From Thermohalobaculum sp039815685 (GTDB lineage: Bacteria; Pseudomonadota; Alphaproteobacteria; Rhodobacterales; Rhodobacteraceae), in assembly GCA_039815685.1 (NCBI GenBank), contig JBCBYV010000014.1:49052-113051 (forward strand): a stretch of DNA of 64,000 nucleotides, in the 5' to 3' direction. A model generated the notes under the pieces. That model was not told where the DNA came from and ran no database searches. It saw only the letters and a program-made list of their open reading frames with translations. How positions within the stretch are numbered: position 1 is the stretch's first letter; every line of letters begins with the position of its first letter. Below, in pieces: positions 16,120 through 25,082 of the stretch. Both the position numbers and the translations under genes were made by a program.

Positions 16120-17082
16120 TCAATCGGCAGCGCGGCGTGCCACCTCGGGCGCCTTGGTCTCTGCGCGCAGGACGGTCTCGATGATGAAGATCGGGCGGCG
16201 CTTCGACTCCATGTAGAGCCGGCCGAGATACTCCCCCAGGACACCGATCATGATCATCTGCATCCCGCCAATCAGCAGCACGATCATCATCAGCGAGGTC
16301 CAGCCGTCGACCGTTCGTCCGGCGACCCAGACGGCCAGCGTATAAAGGATCAGCAAGCACGAAACGAAAGCCAGCGCAAAGCCCATCCAGGTCGCGAGCC
16401 TGAGGGGTACGGTGGAAAATGCTGTGATCGCATCGAGGGCGAGGCGCAGCATCTTCGCCAGCGGATACTTGGTCTCACCGGCAAACCTCGGATCTCTGTC
16501 ATACTCGATCGCGGTCTGTCGAAAGCCGATCCACGCCACCATGCCACGGATGTATCTCTGGCGCTCTGGCATCCCCTGGAGCACTTCGACGACGCGACTG
16601 CTCATCAGGCGGAAGTCCCCGGTGTCCTTGGGAATGGCTGTATCCACCATCAGGTTCAGCAGCCGATAGAAGAGGGAGGCGGACTTCTTCTTGAAATATG
16701 TCTCGCCCGTCCGCTCACGACGCTGCCCGTAGACGACGTCAAAGCCCTGATCCATCAGCTCCATCATCGGACCGAGCAGTTCGGGCGGATCCTGCAGATC
16801 GGCATCCAGCACCATCACCCGCTCCCCGCGCGCGACGCTCAACCCCGCCGTGAGCGCAAGCTGGTGCCCATGGTTGCGGGCAAGCAGACAGCCGACGAAG
16901 CGGCGATCTTCGTCATGGAAGCGTGTGATCATGGCGCGCGTTTCATCACGCGAGCCGTCATCGATCAGCACGATCTCGAAATCGTTGCCCACGACCGCCT
17001 CGCAGGCCGCCACTACCCGGCGCCGCAATTCGACCAAGCCGTCGGCCTCGTTGTAGCAGGGGACGACGACCGAGAGCTTCAA
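16120..17082 (-). CDS. family 2 glycosyltransferase (GtrB/DPM1-like)
   Basis: Membrane-associated GT-A enzyme that probably transfers a sugar from a nucleotide donor to polyprenyl phosphate. 320 residues. The catalytic domain has SVVVPCYNEADGL, FEIVLIDDGSRDET, the lipid-donor-type block ARNHGHQLALTAGL and the DxD-containing VMVLDADLQDPPEL. Two C-terminal transmembrane helices follow (FALAFVSCLLILYTLAVWV and LMMIVLLIGGMQMIMIGVL), ending GEYLGRLYMESKRRP, the typical layout of GtrB/ArnC-type proteins. No flippase (GtrA) gene is adjacent. Starts with ATG 17082. Confidence 0.9.
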   Translation of the reverse strand: MKLSVVVPCYNEADGLVELRRRVVAACEAVVGNDFEIVLIDDGSRDETRAMITRFHDEDRRFVGCLLARNHGHQLALTAGLSVARGERVMVLDADLQDPPELLGPMMELMDQGFDVVYGQRRERTGETYFKKKSASLFYRLLNLMVDTAIPKDTGDFRLMSSRVVEVLQGMPERQRYIRGMVAWIGFRQTAIEYDRDPRFAGETKYPLAKMLRLALDAITAFSTVPLRLATWMGFALAFVSCLLILYTLAVWVAGRTVDGWTSLMMIVLLIGGMQMIMIGVLGEYLGRLYMESKRRPIFIIETVLRAETKAPEVARRAAD

Positions 17083-17171
17083 GGGAAACCCACCACTGTT
17101 TCGGGACGGTCCGAAGGGATTACCCTCCGGCGACAGGAAGCGCTACGACTGCGGCGCCCGCAAACGGACGA

Positions 17172-17549
17172 TCAGCTCTCGCCTTCTGCTTCGCGGGCGA
17201 GTTCGATGGCGCGCTCGGCCGTTTCCTCGGCATCCTCTTCCGCCAGCGTCTCCAGTCGGCCCTCGGTGGCGAGGGCGGAGGCCTGGCGGGCCTTGAGACG
17301 GGCGGACTCGGCCAGACCGATCGCCTCGTCCTTCTGGCCCGTCGCCGCCAGATCCTCGGCCGCGGTCAGTTCGGCCTGCGCTTCGAAGAGCCGCTCGGAC
17401 GCATAGCTCGCCGCCTGGTTGGTCATCGCGTTCTCGACCGCCGCCCGCGCCTTCAAGAGCGCCACTTCGGTGTCGCTCATGCCGCCACAGCCGGCCAGCA
17501 GAAGGCCAAGGCCCAGGCCAACGCCCATCATCGTCCGGTTCAGCGTCAT
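17172..17549 (-). CDS. small lipoprotein, DUF4398-like
   Basis: 125-residue predicted lipoprotein. The signal peptide ends in the lipobox LLLAGC, with the acylated Cys near residue 20. The rest is an Ala/Glu-rich helical hairpin (KARAAVENAMTNQAASYASE, LFEAQAELTAAEDLAATGQ) of the DUF4398 type found in outer-membrane-associated lipoproteins. ATG 17549 has GGAGGAGAG at good spacing; the open frame upstream is not part of the protein. It follows the glycosyltransferase start by 89 bp on the same strand. Function unknown. Confidence 0.8.
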   Translation of the reverse strand: MTLNRTMMGVGLGLGLLLAGCGGMSDTEVALLKARAAVENAMTNQAASYASERLFEAQAELTAAEDLAATGQKDEAIGLAESARLKARQASALATEGRLETLAEEDAEETAERAIELAREAEGES

Positions 17550-17987
17550 GCCAACTCTCCTCCGCAATGCCGCGCAGATGCAGCGAATTTCGCGCTGCAC
17601 CCTATCGTCCGGAGGCTTTGCCTGCCACAGCGCCGTGCCGACACCGCCAAACTTCGCCAGGGGAGTTGCACGGACACAATGGCTGAGGTGCCGGACGCGA
17701 AGGACAGCCCCATTTTTGGGCATTCCATCCTGAGCCGAAGGACCGGCAAACCTTGAAACACCGGTCCGACACGGCGCCTCACCATCCATTCCACGGAAAG
17801 ACCGCACGTTAGCCGCACAAACGCACAGACAATCACCGTGGTTCATGCTGACAGGGCGAATGAAGATTGTGTAACCAGTGATTCCGCAGGCAACGGCACT
17901 ACCTCCGCGTGTGCGCCGCGTGAATGAACATTGCGTGCGTTAAAAAACAGCCCTTAGAGGGGCGCTCCATCCCTTGGGAGGAACCAC
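17550..17987. other. 438-bp divergent intergenic region
   Basis: Separates the lipoprotein gene (minus) from TRAP operon 2 (plus), so it must hold promoters for both. It contains a perfect 7-bp inverted repeat GGACCGG / CCGGTCC with a 14-nt spacer (17740-17767), a candidate operator. GGGAGG just before 17988 is the ribosome site of the TRAP receptor. No gene, RNA or clear -35/-10 pair was recognised. Confidence 0.5.
17740..17767. repeat. inverted repeat, candidate operator
   Basis: Perfect arms GGACCGG (17740-17746) and CCGGTCC (17761-17767). The position about 220 bp upstream of TRAP operon 2 and 190 bp upstream of the lipoprotein gene is compatible with a regulator site, but no regulator gene is nearby. 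Confidence 0.3.
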
Positions 17988-19112
17988 ATGACTGACACCA
18001 CCAACACCCGCCGCTCTTTCCTTCGCGGGGGCCTACTGGCAGGCGGCGCCGCTGCAGCCACCCTCGCGGCGCCGCAGGTCAGCCGCGCTCAGACCGTCAC
18101 CATCAAGATGCAGGGCGCCTGGCCCGACGCCAACGTCTTCTCCGACTTCGCCAAGCAGTATGTAGATCGCGTCAACAAGATGTCCGGCGGGCGCATGCAG
18201 GTCGACTATCTGCCCTCGGGCGCGGTCGTGAAGGCGTTCCAGATCCAGGATGCCGTTGCGGACGGCGTCCTCGACGGCGGGCACCACGTGACCGCCTACT
18301 GGTACGGCAAGAACAAGGCCGCCTCGCTCTTCGGCACCGGCCCCGTCTTTGGCGCGAACGCCGCGCAGATGCTTGCCTGGATCCAGTATGGCGGCGGCAA
18401 GGCGCTCTATGACGAGCTCATCCAGGACGTGCTCGGCCTCAACCTCGTCGGCTTCTTCTGCATGCCCATGCCAACACAGCCTCTCGGCTGGTTCAAGCAG
18501 GAGGTGACGAGCCTCGACGACATGAAGGGCCTGAAGTGGCGCACCGTCGGCCTCGCAGCGGACGTCATGCAGCAGGCGGGCGTCGCCGTGACCCAGCTTC
18601 CGGGTGGCGAGATCGTCCCGGCGCTCGAGCGCGGCGTGATCGACGCGTTCGAGTTCAACAACCCGACCTCGGACAGCCAGTTTGGTGCGCAGGACGTCTC
18701 GAAGCACTACCACATGTCGAGCTACCATCAGGCGGCGGAGTTCTTCGAGATCATCTTCAACCGCGATGTCTTCGACGGCCTCTCCGAAGAGCAACAGTCG
18801 ATCCTCGAATACGCGGCGGAAGCAGCCAACACCGCTAACTACGGTCTGGCCATGGACAAGTATTCGGCAGATCTGCAGAAGCTGATCAACGAGGACGGCG
18901 TGAACGTCTACCGCACACCGACCTCGATCCTGCAGGAGCAGCTCGGCGCCTGGGACGCGGTTCTGGAAGACCTGAACCAGGATGCGTTCTTCAAGAAGGT
19001 GGTCGACAGCCAGAAGGCCTGGGCCGAGCGCTGTGCGTTCTACGACCTGCTGAACGCTGCCGACTACAAGCTTGCCTACGATCACTACTTCCCGGGCAAG
19101 CTGCCCTTCTGA
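17988..19112 (+). CDS. TRAP transporter substrate-binding protein (DctP family)
   Basis: Periplasmic receptor of the second TRAP system, 374 residues. The Tat-type signal is TRRSFLRGGLLAGGAAAA with an SRAQ cleavage region. DctP-fold segments include VLDGGHHVTAYWYGKNKAAS, QPLGWFKQEVTSLDDMKGL and KWRTVGLAADVMQQAGV, then the pocket stretch GGEIVPALERGVIDAFEFNN. It belongs to the same broad FcbT1/TakP-like group as the receptor at 3713-4795, but the pocket reads FEFNNPTSD where the other reads EWVGPYND, so the ligand should differ. ATG 17988 follows GGGAGG. First gene of a six-gene operon with an amidase and a 2-hydroxyacid dehydrogenase, which suggests an amide or 2-oxo/hydroxy acid ligand (inference). 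Confidence 0.92.
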   Translation: MTDTTNTRRSFLRGGLLAGGAAAATLAAPQVSRAQTVTIKMQGAWPDANVFSDFAKQYVDRVNKMSGGRMQVDYLPSGAVVKAFQIQDAVADGVLDGGHHVTAYWYGKNKAASLFGTGPVFGANAAQMLAWIQYGGGKALYDELIQDVLGLNLVGFFCMPMPTQPLGWFKQEVTSLDDMKGLKWRTVGLAADVMQQAGVAVTQLPGGEIVPALERGVIDAFEFNNPTSDSQFGAQDVSKHYHMSSYHQAAEFFEIIFNRDVFDGLSEEQQSILEYAAEAANTANYGLAMDKYSADLQKLINEDGVNVYRTPTSILQEQLGAWDAVLEDLNQDAFFKKVVDSQKAWAERCAFYDLLNAADYKLAYDHYFPGKLPF

Positions 19113-19136
19113 TCGCGGTCTGTGTAGCGATGCTGC

Positions 19137-19159
19137 CGGGCGCCCCCAATGGGCGCTCG
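19137..19159 (+). other. stem-loop between dctP and dctQ of TRAP operon 2
   Basis: 9-bp stem CGGGCGCCC / GGGCGCTCG (one G-T wobble) with a CCAAT loop, inside the 71-nt gap after the receptor gene. No U-tract follows. Same position as the hairpin in TRAP operon 1, so probably a processing or stability element favouring the receptor mRNA. Confidence 0.5.
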
Positions 19160-19183
19160 GCTCTCGCCTAGTCGGAGCGTCCC

Positions 19184-19777
19184 ATGATCGCTGCCATCCA
19201 CTTCATCGACCGGCTGACCAGCTGGTTCGGCCGGGCCTTCGCCTGGTGCATCCTGATCATGACCTTCGGCGTCGCCTACGAGGTCTTCAGCCGATACCTC
19301 TTCGGCGCGCCCACCGCCTGGGCCTTCGACCTCAGCTACATGATGTACGGCGCACTCTTCATGATGGGCGGCGCCTACGCGCTGGCCACCAACGCCCATG
19401 TGCGCGGCGATTTCCTCTACCGGCTCTGGTCGCCGCGCTGGCAGGGCCGCGTTGAGGTCGTGCTCTACTTCATCTTCTTCTTCCCCGGCGTGCTCGCCCT
19501 CATCTTCGCCGGGTGGAAATATGCAGAGCGCTCGATCCGCTTCACCGAGGTGAGCGTGATGAGCCCCGCCGGCATGCCGATCTTTCAGTTCAAGGTGCTG
19601 ATCGTCGCCGCCGGCGTCCTGCTGCTGCTGCAGGGCATCGCGCAGGTCCTCCGCTGCCTCTGGGCCATCCGCTACAATGAGTGGATCGGACATGACGAGG
19701 ATGTGGAGGAGCTTGAGGACGTCATCCTGCGCGAGGCGCGTGAAAAGGGCCTCGGCGGCGGCACCCCGCGGAACTAA
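19184..19777 (+). CDS. TRAP transporter small permease (DctQ family)
   Basis: 197-residue four-helix membrane protein of usual DctQ length. Hydrophobic segments include AFAWCILIMTFGVAYEVF, SYMMYGALFMMGGAYALA and VVLYFIFFFPGVLALIFAGW. The family motif AYALATNAHVRGDFLYR follows the second helix. Acidic C-terminus in the cytoplasm. Lies between receptor and large permease, 12 nt from the latter. Confidence 0.93.
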   Translation: MIAAIHFIDRLTSWFGRAFAWCILIMTFGVAYEVFSRYLFGAPTAWAFDLSYMMYGALFMMGGAYALATNAHVRGDFLYRLWSPRWQGRVEVVLYFIFFFPGVLALIFAGWKYAERSIRFTEVSVMSPAGMPIFQFKVLIVAAGVLLLLQGIAQVLRCLWAIRYNEWIGHDEDVEELEDVILREAREKGLGGGTPRN

Positions 19778-19789
19778 GGAACAACAAAA

Positions 19790-21205
19790 ATGACCGATCC
19801 GCAAATCGCGATCCTGATGCTCGCGATCTTTATACTGACGATCTTCCTAGGCTTCCCTGTCGCCTTCACGCTGATGGCCGTTGCCGTGATCTTCGGGTAC
19901 TATGCGTATTTCGATGCGGACCGGCAGTGGCGCGGGCTGGACCGGCTGGGCGAAGACGCCACCACGACGCAGTATGTCGGTGAGTATCTCGGCGGCTTCC
20001 TGAACAACCGGATCTTCGACCTCTTCGTGAACCAGACCTACTCAGTCATGTCGAATGACGTGCTGACGGCGATCCCGCTATTCCTTTTCATGGGCTATAT
20101 CGTTGAGCGCGCGAACATCGTCACCCGCCTCTTCGACACGCTCTACGTCACGGCAAAGCGTCTACCGGGCGCGATGGCGGTCGCTGCCCTCGCCACTTGC
20201 GCGCTCTTCGCCACGGCTACCGGCATCATCGGTGCGGTCGTGACGCTCATGGGCATGCTCGCGCTGCCCTCGATGCTGAAGGCGCGCTACGATGTCTCCT
20301 TCGCCAGCGGCGTGATCTGTGCGGGCGGCTGCCTCGGCATCCTGATCCCGCCCTCGATCATGCTGATCGTCTATGCGGCGACCTCCAATGTCTCGATCGT
20401 GCAGCTCTATGCGGGCGCGCTCATTCCCGGCTTCCTGCTCGCGGGCCTCTACATGGTCTACGTCGTGGGCCGCGCGGCACTGCAGCCGCGCCTTGCGCCG
20501 AAGCCGCCCGAGAGCGAGACGGAAGACCTTTCTTATGCGGAGGTGACGATCCGGCTCGCCACCTCCTTCTTCCCGCTCGCGATCCTGATCCTCTCGGTCC
20601 TGGGCGCCATCCTCTTCGGCCTCGCAACCCCGTCCGAGGCGGCCTCCCTCGGCGCGCTCGGCGGGCTCGTGCTCGCCGTCGCCTACCGCTCGCTGACCTG
20701 GGAGCGGCTGCGCGAGAGCGTCTATCTCACGATGAAGACCTCGGCGATGGTCTGCTGGATGTTCGTCGGTGCCTGGACCTTCGCCAGCGTCTTCTCCTAT
20801 CTCGGCGGGGAGGCGCTCATCGAGGAGTTTGTCCTCGGCCTCGACCTCACCCCGATCCAGTTCCTGATCATGGCGCAGGTGATCATCTTCATCCTGGGCT
20901 GGCCGCTCGAGTGGTCGGAGATCATTATCATCTTCGTGCCGATCTTCCTGCCGCTCCTGCCGTTCTTCGAGATCGATCCGCTCTTCTTCGGCATCCTGAT
21001 CGCGCTGAACCTGCAGACCTCGTTCCTCACACCGCCGATGGCGATGGCGGCCTACTACCTCAAAGGGGTCGCGCCACCCGGCGTGGAGCTGACGCAGATC
21101 TTCAAGGGCGTGATGCCGTTCCTCGTGCTGATCGTCACCGCGATGGTCCTCGTCTACAACTTCCCGGGCATCTATCTCTGGCTGCCCAACGCCATCTACG
21201 GCTGA
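19790..21205 (+). CDS. TRAP transporter large permease (DctM family)
   Basis: 471-residue polytopic permease, a normal DctM without the extension seen in the first TRAP system. Features are PVAFTLMAVAVIFGYYAYF, TAIPLFLFMGYIVERANI, the discontinuous-helix region CAGGCLGILIPPSIMLIVYA and LNLQTSFLTPPMAMAAYYL near the C-terminus. ATG 19790 follows AAGGA. Only 7 nt separate it from the amidase, supporting one transcript. Confidence 0.95.
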   Translation: MTDPQIAILMLAIFILTIFLGFPVAFTLMAVAVIFGYYAYFDADRQWRGLDRLGEDATTTQYVGEYLGGFLNNRIFDLFVNQTYSVMSNDVLTAIPLFLFMGYIVERANIVTRLFDTLYVTAKRLPGAMAVAALATCALFATATGIIGAVVTLMGMLALPSMLKARYDVSFASGVICAGGCLGILIPPSIMLIVYAATSNVSIVQLYAGALIPGFLLAGLYMVYVVGRAALQPRLAPKPPESETEDLSYAEVTIRLATSFFPLAILILSVLGAILFGLATPSEAASLGALGGLVLAVAYRSLTWERLRESVYLTMKTSAMVCWMFVGAWTFASVFSYLGGEALIEEFVLGLDLTPIQFLIMAQVIIFILGWPLEWSEIIIIFVPIFLPLLPFFEIDPLFFGILIALNLQTSFLTPPMAMAAYYLKGVAPPGVELTQIFKGVMPFLVLIVTAMVLVYNFPGIYLWLPNAIYG

Positions 21206-21212
21206 GGCGGGC

Positions 21213-22559
21213 ATGGCAGACGGTGGCAAGCCCAACCCTGCAGACCTGACGGCGACGGAGGCGCGTGCAGCCCTCGCCTCGGGCGCGCTGAGCGCCGAGG
21301 CGCTGGTCGCCGCCTGCGTCGCTCGCATCGACGCTTCCGACGGCGACCTCCGCGCCTGGAAGCATGTCGATCGGGAAGGGGCGATGCTCACGGCCCGCGC
21401 CCGGGATGCGCATCGTAAGCGCGGCCTGCCGATCGGTGCGCTTCACGGGCTGCCGATCGGCGTCAAGGACATCATCGACGTCGCCGGCATGCCCTGCGAG
21501 AACGGCGCGCCCCTCGATGCCGGCCGGATGCCGAGGGAGGACGCGACCTGTGTCCGCCGGCTGAAGGCGGCGGGTGCGATCATCCTCGGCAAGACCGTGA
21601 CGACGGAGATGGCGGGCGCGCCGCCCTCCGTCACCCGGAACCCACACGACGCCACGCGCACCCCCGGTGGGTCTTCCGCAGGCTCGGCCGCTGCTGTCGC
21701 TGCCGGCCACGTTCCCCTCGCCCTCGGCACGCAGACGAACGGATCGGTCATCCGTCCCTCGAGCTTCTGCGGGATCGTCGGGCTGAAGGCGAGCTTCGGT
21801 GCGGTCCCGCGCACCGGCGTCCTGCCCGTCAGCACCTCGCTCGACCATGTCGGGCTGATGGGGCGGAGCGTCGAGGACGTGGCGCTCCTCGAACACATGA
21901 CCGGCCCGGACGGCGCGGACGACCACGCCCTGCCCCATCGCCTGCCACTGAGCACCACGACCGCCGGAGAGCCCCCACTGCCGCCCGTCCTCGGGTTCTT
22001 CGAGGGACCGACATGGCGCGACGCGGCGGAGGGCACGCCGGAGGCCTTCGCGGAGCTCGTTGCGGCCATCCCGGGCTGTCGGCACATCGCGACACCGAGC
22101 CTGCTGATCGGCATCAAGGACCTGATCGCCTGCATCATGCAGGTCGAGGCTGCCCATCTCCTCGGCCACTACTACGACGACGCGCCCCAGACCGTGCATC
22201 CGCTCTATGTCGAGGTCATCCGCACGGGCCGCCGCGTCTCCGCCCTCGACTATCTCGAGAGCCGTGCGCTGCAGACGCGCCTCCGCGCAGCCTTCGCGGA
22301 AATCTTCGACGAGGTCGACGCGCTCGTGACCCCCGCCGCCCCCGGCGAGGCGCCGGGCCCCGAGACGACCGGCAACCCCGCCTTCTGCAGCCTCTGGTCC
22401 TTCACGGGCCTGCCCGCGATCACGCTCCCGCTCCTCACCGGCCCTGCCGGCCTGCCCATGGGCGTCCAACTCGTCGGCCCGCATGGCGACGACGCCAGGC
22501 TTCTGCGCACCGCCCGCTGGCTCGTCCGCACCCTCACCACGAACGGAGAGACCTCATGA
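21213..22559 (+). CDS. amidase, amidase-signature family
   Basis: 448-residue hydrolase of the GatA-like amidase-signature family. The catalytic Ser-cisSer-Lys triad region is visible: Lys in LPIGVKDIIDVAGMPC, the Gly/Ser-rich block TPGGSSAGSAAAVAAGH, and the nucleophile segment LALGTQTNGSVIRPSSFCG. A true GatA role is unlikely because gatC and gatB are absent and the gene sits in a TRAP operon; it more likely hydrolyses an imported amide to the free acid and ammonia (inference). The stop overlaps the next gene by ATGA. Confidence 0.9.
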   Translation: MADGGKPNPADLTATEARAALASGALSAEALVAACVARIDASDGDLRAWKHVDREGAMLTARARDAHRKRGLPIGALHGLPIGVKDIIDVAGMPCENGAPLDAGRMPREDATCVRRLKAAGAIILGKTVTTEMAGAPPSVTRNPHDATRTPGGSSAGSAAAVAAGHVPLALGTQTNGSVIRPSSFCGIVGLKASFGAVPRTGVLPVSTSLDHVGLMGRSVEDVALLEHMTGPDGADDHALPHRLPLSTTTAGEPPLPPVLGFFEGPTWRDAAEGTPEAFAELVAAIPGCRHIATPSLLIGIKDLIACIMQVEAAHLLGHYYDDAPQTVHPLYVEVIRTGRRVSALDYLESRALQTRLRAAFAEIFDEVDALVTPAAPGEAPGPETTGNPAFCSLWSFTGLPAITLPLLTGPAGLPMGVQLVGPHGDDARLLRTARWLVRTLTTNGETS

Positions 22560-22735
22560 TCCTCCTCGAGATTGTCCTCGCCATCCTAGCCCTCGCAGGC
22601 TTCGGAGGGTTTCTCTACGTGATCGTCAGCTTCGTGCCGCAGATCGAGCTCATCGTGATCATCGGCCTTGTCGTCGGCATGGCCGTCTTCGACTTCCTGC
22701 GTGAGATCACGATCAAGATCCGCGGCCTGCGCTGA
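22556..22735 (+). CDS. 59-residue two-helix membrane protein of the TRAP/amidase operon
   Basis: Small protein beginning MILLEIVLAILALAGFGGF. It starts on the ATGA overlap with the amidase stop, and its own stop overlaps the dehydrogenase start as TGATG, so translation of three genes is coupled. Two hydrophobic segments (about residues 3-24 and 31-48) are separated by a short loop PQIE; the C-terminus is basic (REITIKIRGLR). No signal peptidase site. No known family recognised. Position suggests an accessory to the transporter or a membrane anchor for the flanking enzymes; this is inference. The exact start-stop couplings make a chance open frame unlikely. Confidence 0.7.
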   Translation: MILLEIVLAILALAGFGGFLYVIVSFVPQIELIVIIGLVVGMAVFDFLREITIKIRGLR

Positions 22736-23691
22736 TGAAGCGTCTCCTGATCACGCGCCGCCTGACGGACGCGGTGCATGAGCGGGCTCAGCGGGACTAC
22801 GACGCCATCCTCAACATGGAAGACCGGGTCTTCACGCGCGACGAGCTTGTGGCCGCCTGTCAGGAGGTCGATGCGGTCCTGCCCTGCCACTCCGAGCACT
22901 TCTCAGCCGAGGTGATCGCGGCATTGCCCGAGCGCCTTCAGATCATCGCCAATCACTCCGTCGGCGTCGACCACGTGGACCTCGCCGCCGCCAAGGCGCA
23001 TGGCTTGACCGTCACCAACACGCCCGACGTCCTCTCCGACGCCACGGCCGAGATCGCGATGCTCTGCATGCTGGGCGCCGCCCGCCGGGGTGCCGAAGGC
23101 CACATCATGGTGCGCGAGGGCAAGTGGGACTTCTGGTCCCCCGCCTTCATGGTCGGCCGGCAGGTGACGGGCAAGCGCTTTGGCGTCGTCGGCATGGGCC
23201 GTGTCGGACAGGTCACGGCCGAGCGGGCGCGCGGCTTCGGCATGGAGATCCATTACCACAATCGCCGCCGCCTAGAGCCCGCGCTCGAGAAGGGCGCCGT
23301 CTTCCATGACACGCTCGACAGCCTGCTCGCGGTCTCGGACGTGCTCTCGCTCCACTGCCCTGCGGGGCCGGAGACGACCGGCATGATGGACGCCGCGGCC
23401 TTCGCGCGGCTTCCCGAAGGCGCCATCCTCGTCAACACGGCCCGCGGCGCGCTGATCGACGAGGCGGCGTTGGTCGACGCGCTCCGCTCAGGCCGGCTCT
23501 TCGCCGCGGGGCTCGACGTCTTCCGCGACGAGCCGGGCGGGAACGCGGAGATCGCCGCCCTGCCGAACGTCTTCCTGCTCCCGCATATCGGCTCCGCGAC
23601 CTCGGAGACGCGGGACGCCATGGGCTTCCGCGCCCTCGACAATCTCGACGCCTTCTTCGCAGGCCGTGAGCCGGGCGACCGCGTAGCTTGA
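22735..23691 (+). CDS. D-2-hydroxyacid dehydrogenase (NAD-dependent, GyaR-like)
   Basis: 318-residue oxidoreductase interconverting a 2-oxo acid and D-2-hydroxy acid. The Rossmann motif is FGVVGMGRVGQVTAERARGF. Catalytic residues are readable: Arg in LVNTARGALIDEAALVDAL, Glu in LDVFRDEPGGN and His in VFLLPHIGSATSETRDAM. The substrate domain has ANHSVGVDHVDLAAAKAHGL. Closest in appearance to glyoxylate/hydroxypyruvate reductases. The last gene of TRAP operon 2; together with the amidase it may process the imported compound. Ends 20 bp from a convergent gene. Confidence 0.92.
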   Translation: MKRLLITRRLTDAVHERAQRDYDAILNMEDRVFTRDELVAACQEVDAVLPCHSEHFSAEVIAALPERLQIIANHSVGVDHVDLAAAKAHGLTVTNTPDVLSDATAEIAMLCMLGAARRGAEGHIMVREGKWDFWSPAFMVGRQVTGKRFGVVGMGRVGQVTAERARGFGMEIHYHNRRRLEPALEKGAVFHDTLDSLLAVSDVLSLHCPAGPETTGMMDAAAFARLPEGAILVNTARGALIDEAALVDALRSGRLFAAGLDVFRDEPGGNAEIAALPNVFLLPHIGSATSETRDAMGFRALDNLDAFFAGREPGDRVA

Positions 23692-23711
23692 CGACACGCG
23701 GCGGGTGAGCC

Positions 23712-24974
23712 TCAGGCGCTGCGGCGACGGACGAGGAGCGGCTCTGCCCGCAGGCTCATCATCGCGAGCGCGGCACAAAGGACGCCGAGCGCGGTCGTGT
23801 AGATCCACTGATAGGTAACGCCCTCCCGCACCGTCCAATCGAGCGGCGAGATGATGTGCTCGATCCCCCCGATCACCAGGAGCGACCCCAAAAGAAGCGC
23901 GCGCGGCAGGACGGACCCCGCGGTCATCGCCAGCGCGAGCCCCGGCATCAGCAAGAGCGCGTTCGTGCTGTGGCCGGGCGCGATGAAGATACCGACGGCG
24001 GTCGCGAGCATGGCGGCGGCATAGGGGTCGCGCTCACCATCGAAGAACAGGAAGATCGCCCCGGCGGCCATGATGCAGAGCGCCACGGTCACGAATGGTC
24101 CGAGCGGGACACCAAGCTGTCCCAGCAGGAACGCCAGCCCGACCAGGCGGCTTGTGTCGTTCTCCGGCTGCTCGGCATAGGTCGAGAGCGCCGTGACGAA
24201 GTCGATCCCGTAGGCGAAGAGCCCATGCGGCCAGGCCGTCGCCGCATAGATCAGGAGCGATAGGATACCGGCAGAGATGAGCCCCAGCCGCCAGGACGGC
24301 GTCGCGAGGGCCACCAGCGAGAGCACGATACCGACCTGCGGCATCATCATCAGGAGCGTGAGACCGACCGCCTGTAGGATGAGGCTCCGCCGCTCGATCC
24401 CCGCGATCCAGAGTACGAGACCCGCCAGCATCACGAACTTCACCTGCCCGAGCCAGAGCACGCTGACCGATGGCGTCAGGATCGCGGAGCCGAGCAGCAC
24501 CGCGATCCCGGTCGCCATGCGCCAGTCGATCACCATGCGCCGCGTCCGCAGGAGCCAGCAGGCACCGAAAAGGCTCGCGACCGTTATGCAGGCATCGGTC
24601 GCCATGAAGACGCCCGATGCCGGCGCCCAGTCGAACAAGGCCAAGGGCGAAATGACGGGCAGGAGGGTTGGTGGATAGAAGAACAAGGCTCGAAACGTGC
24701 CGTCATAGATCTCCGCGCCCAGCCGGACATACTCGTCCGAGTAGACCGAGACACCCTCCACAAAGGATCGCGCCGCGACGTAGAAGAACCTGAAGTCGAT
24801 CCGGGCGAAGTCCGGCGACATATTGTAGATGATGATGCCAAGGCGGATCAGCGCGAGCGAGACGCCTATTACGACCGCCGCAATCGAAAGCAGGCGATAG
24901 ATCCGCTGCAACTTCGTCGGGAGAAGGCTACCAACAACATCGCCCGAATAATCGTGGCGTAAGCTCTTGGTCAT
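23712..24974 (-). CDS. integral membrane glycosyltransferase-like protein, GT87/DUF2029 family
   Basis: 420-residue polytopic protein with about ten hydrophobic segments. GT-C/GT87 features are IDFRFFYVAARSFVEGVSVY near the N-terminus (the FxxxYxAA region with the acidic residue) and FRALFFYPPTLLPVISPLAL. Members of this family use polyprenyl-phosphate sugars to mannosylate or arabinosylate cell-surface glycans; a sugar donor cannot be assigned here. ATG 24974 was chosen because the family-like part starts there; the upstream in-frame codons are Cys/His/Gly-rich and atypical. The ribosome site (AGGGGC) is weak. Confidence 0.75.
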   Translation of the reverse strand: MTKSLRHDYSGDVVGSLLPTKLQRIYRLLSIAAVVIGVSLALIRLGIIIYNMSPDFARIDFRFFYVAARSFVEGVSVYSDEYVRLGAEIYDGTFRALFFYPPTLLPVISPLALFDWAPASGVFMATDACITVASLFGACWLLRTRRMVIDWRMATGIAVLLGSAILTPSVSVLWLGQVKFVMLAGLVLWIAGIERRSLILQAVGLTLLMMMPQVGIVLSLVALATPSWRLGLISAGILSLLIYAATAWPHGLFAYGIDFVTALSTYAEQPENDTSRLVGLAFLLGQLGVPLGPFVTVALCIMAAGAIFLFFDGERDPYAAAMLATAVGIFIAPGHSTNALLLMPGLALAMTAGSVLPRALLLGSLLVIGGIEHIISPLDWTVREGVTYQWIYTTALGVLCAALAMMSLRAEPLLVRRRSA

Positions 24975-25082
24975 CCTGCGATGCGCCCCTCGGCCTGCGT
25001 GCCCGGCAACGCATAGCTGCCGCCCGACAGGGTGGCAAGCGGCAATGGACGGCGCCGAAAGGCCCACGCGCTTGGCGGCACC

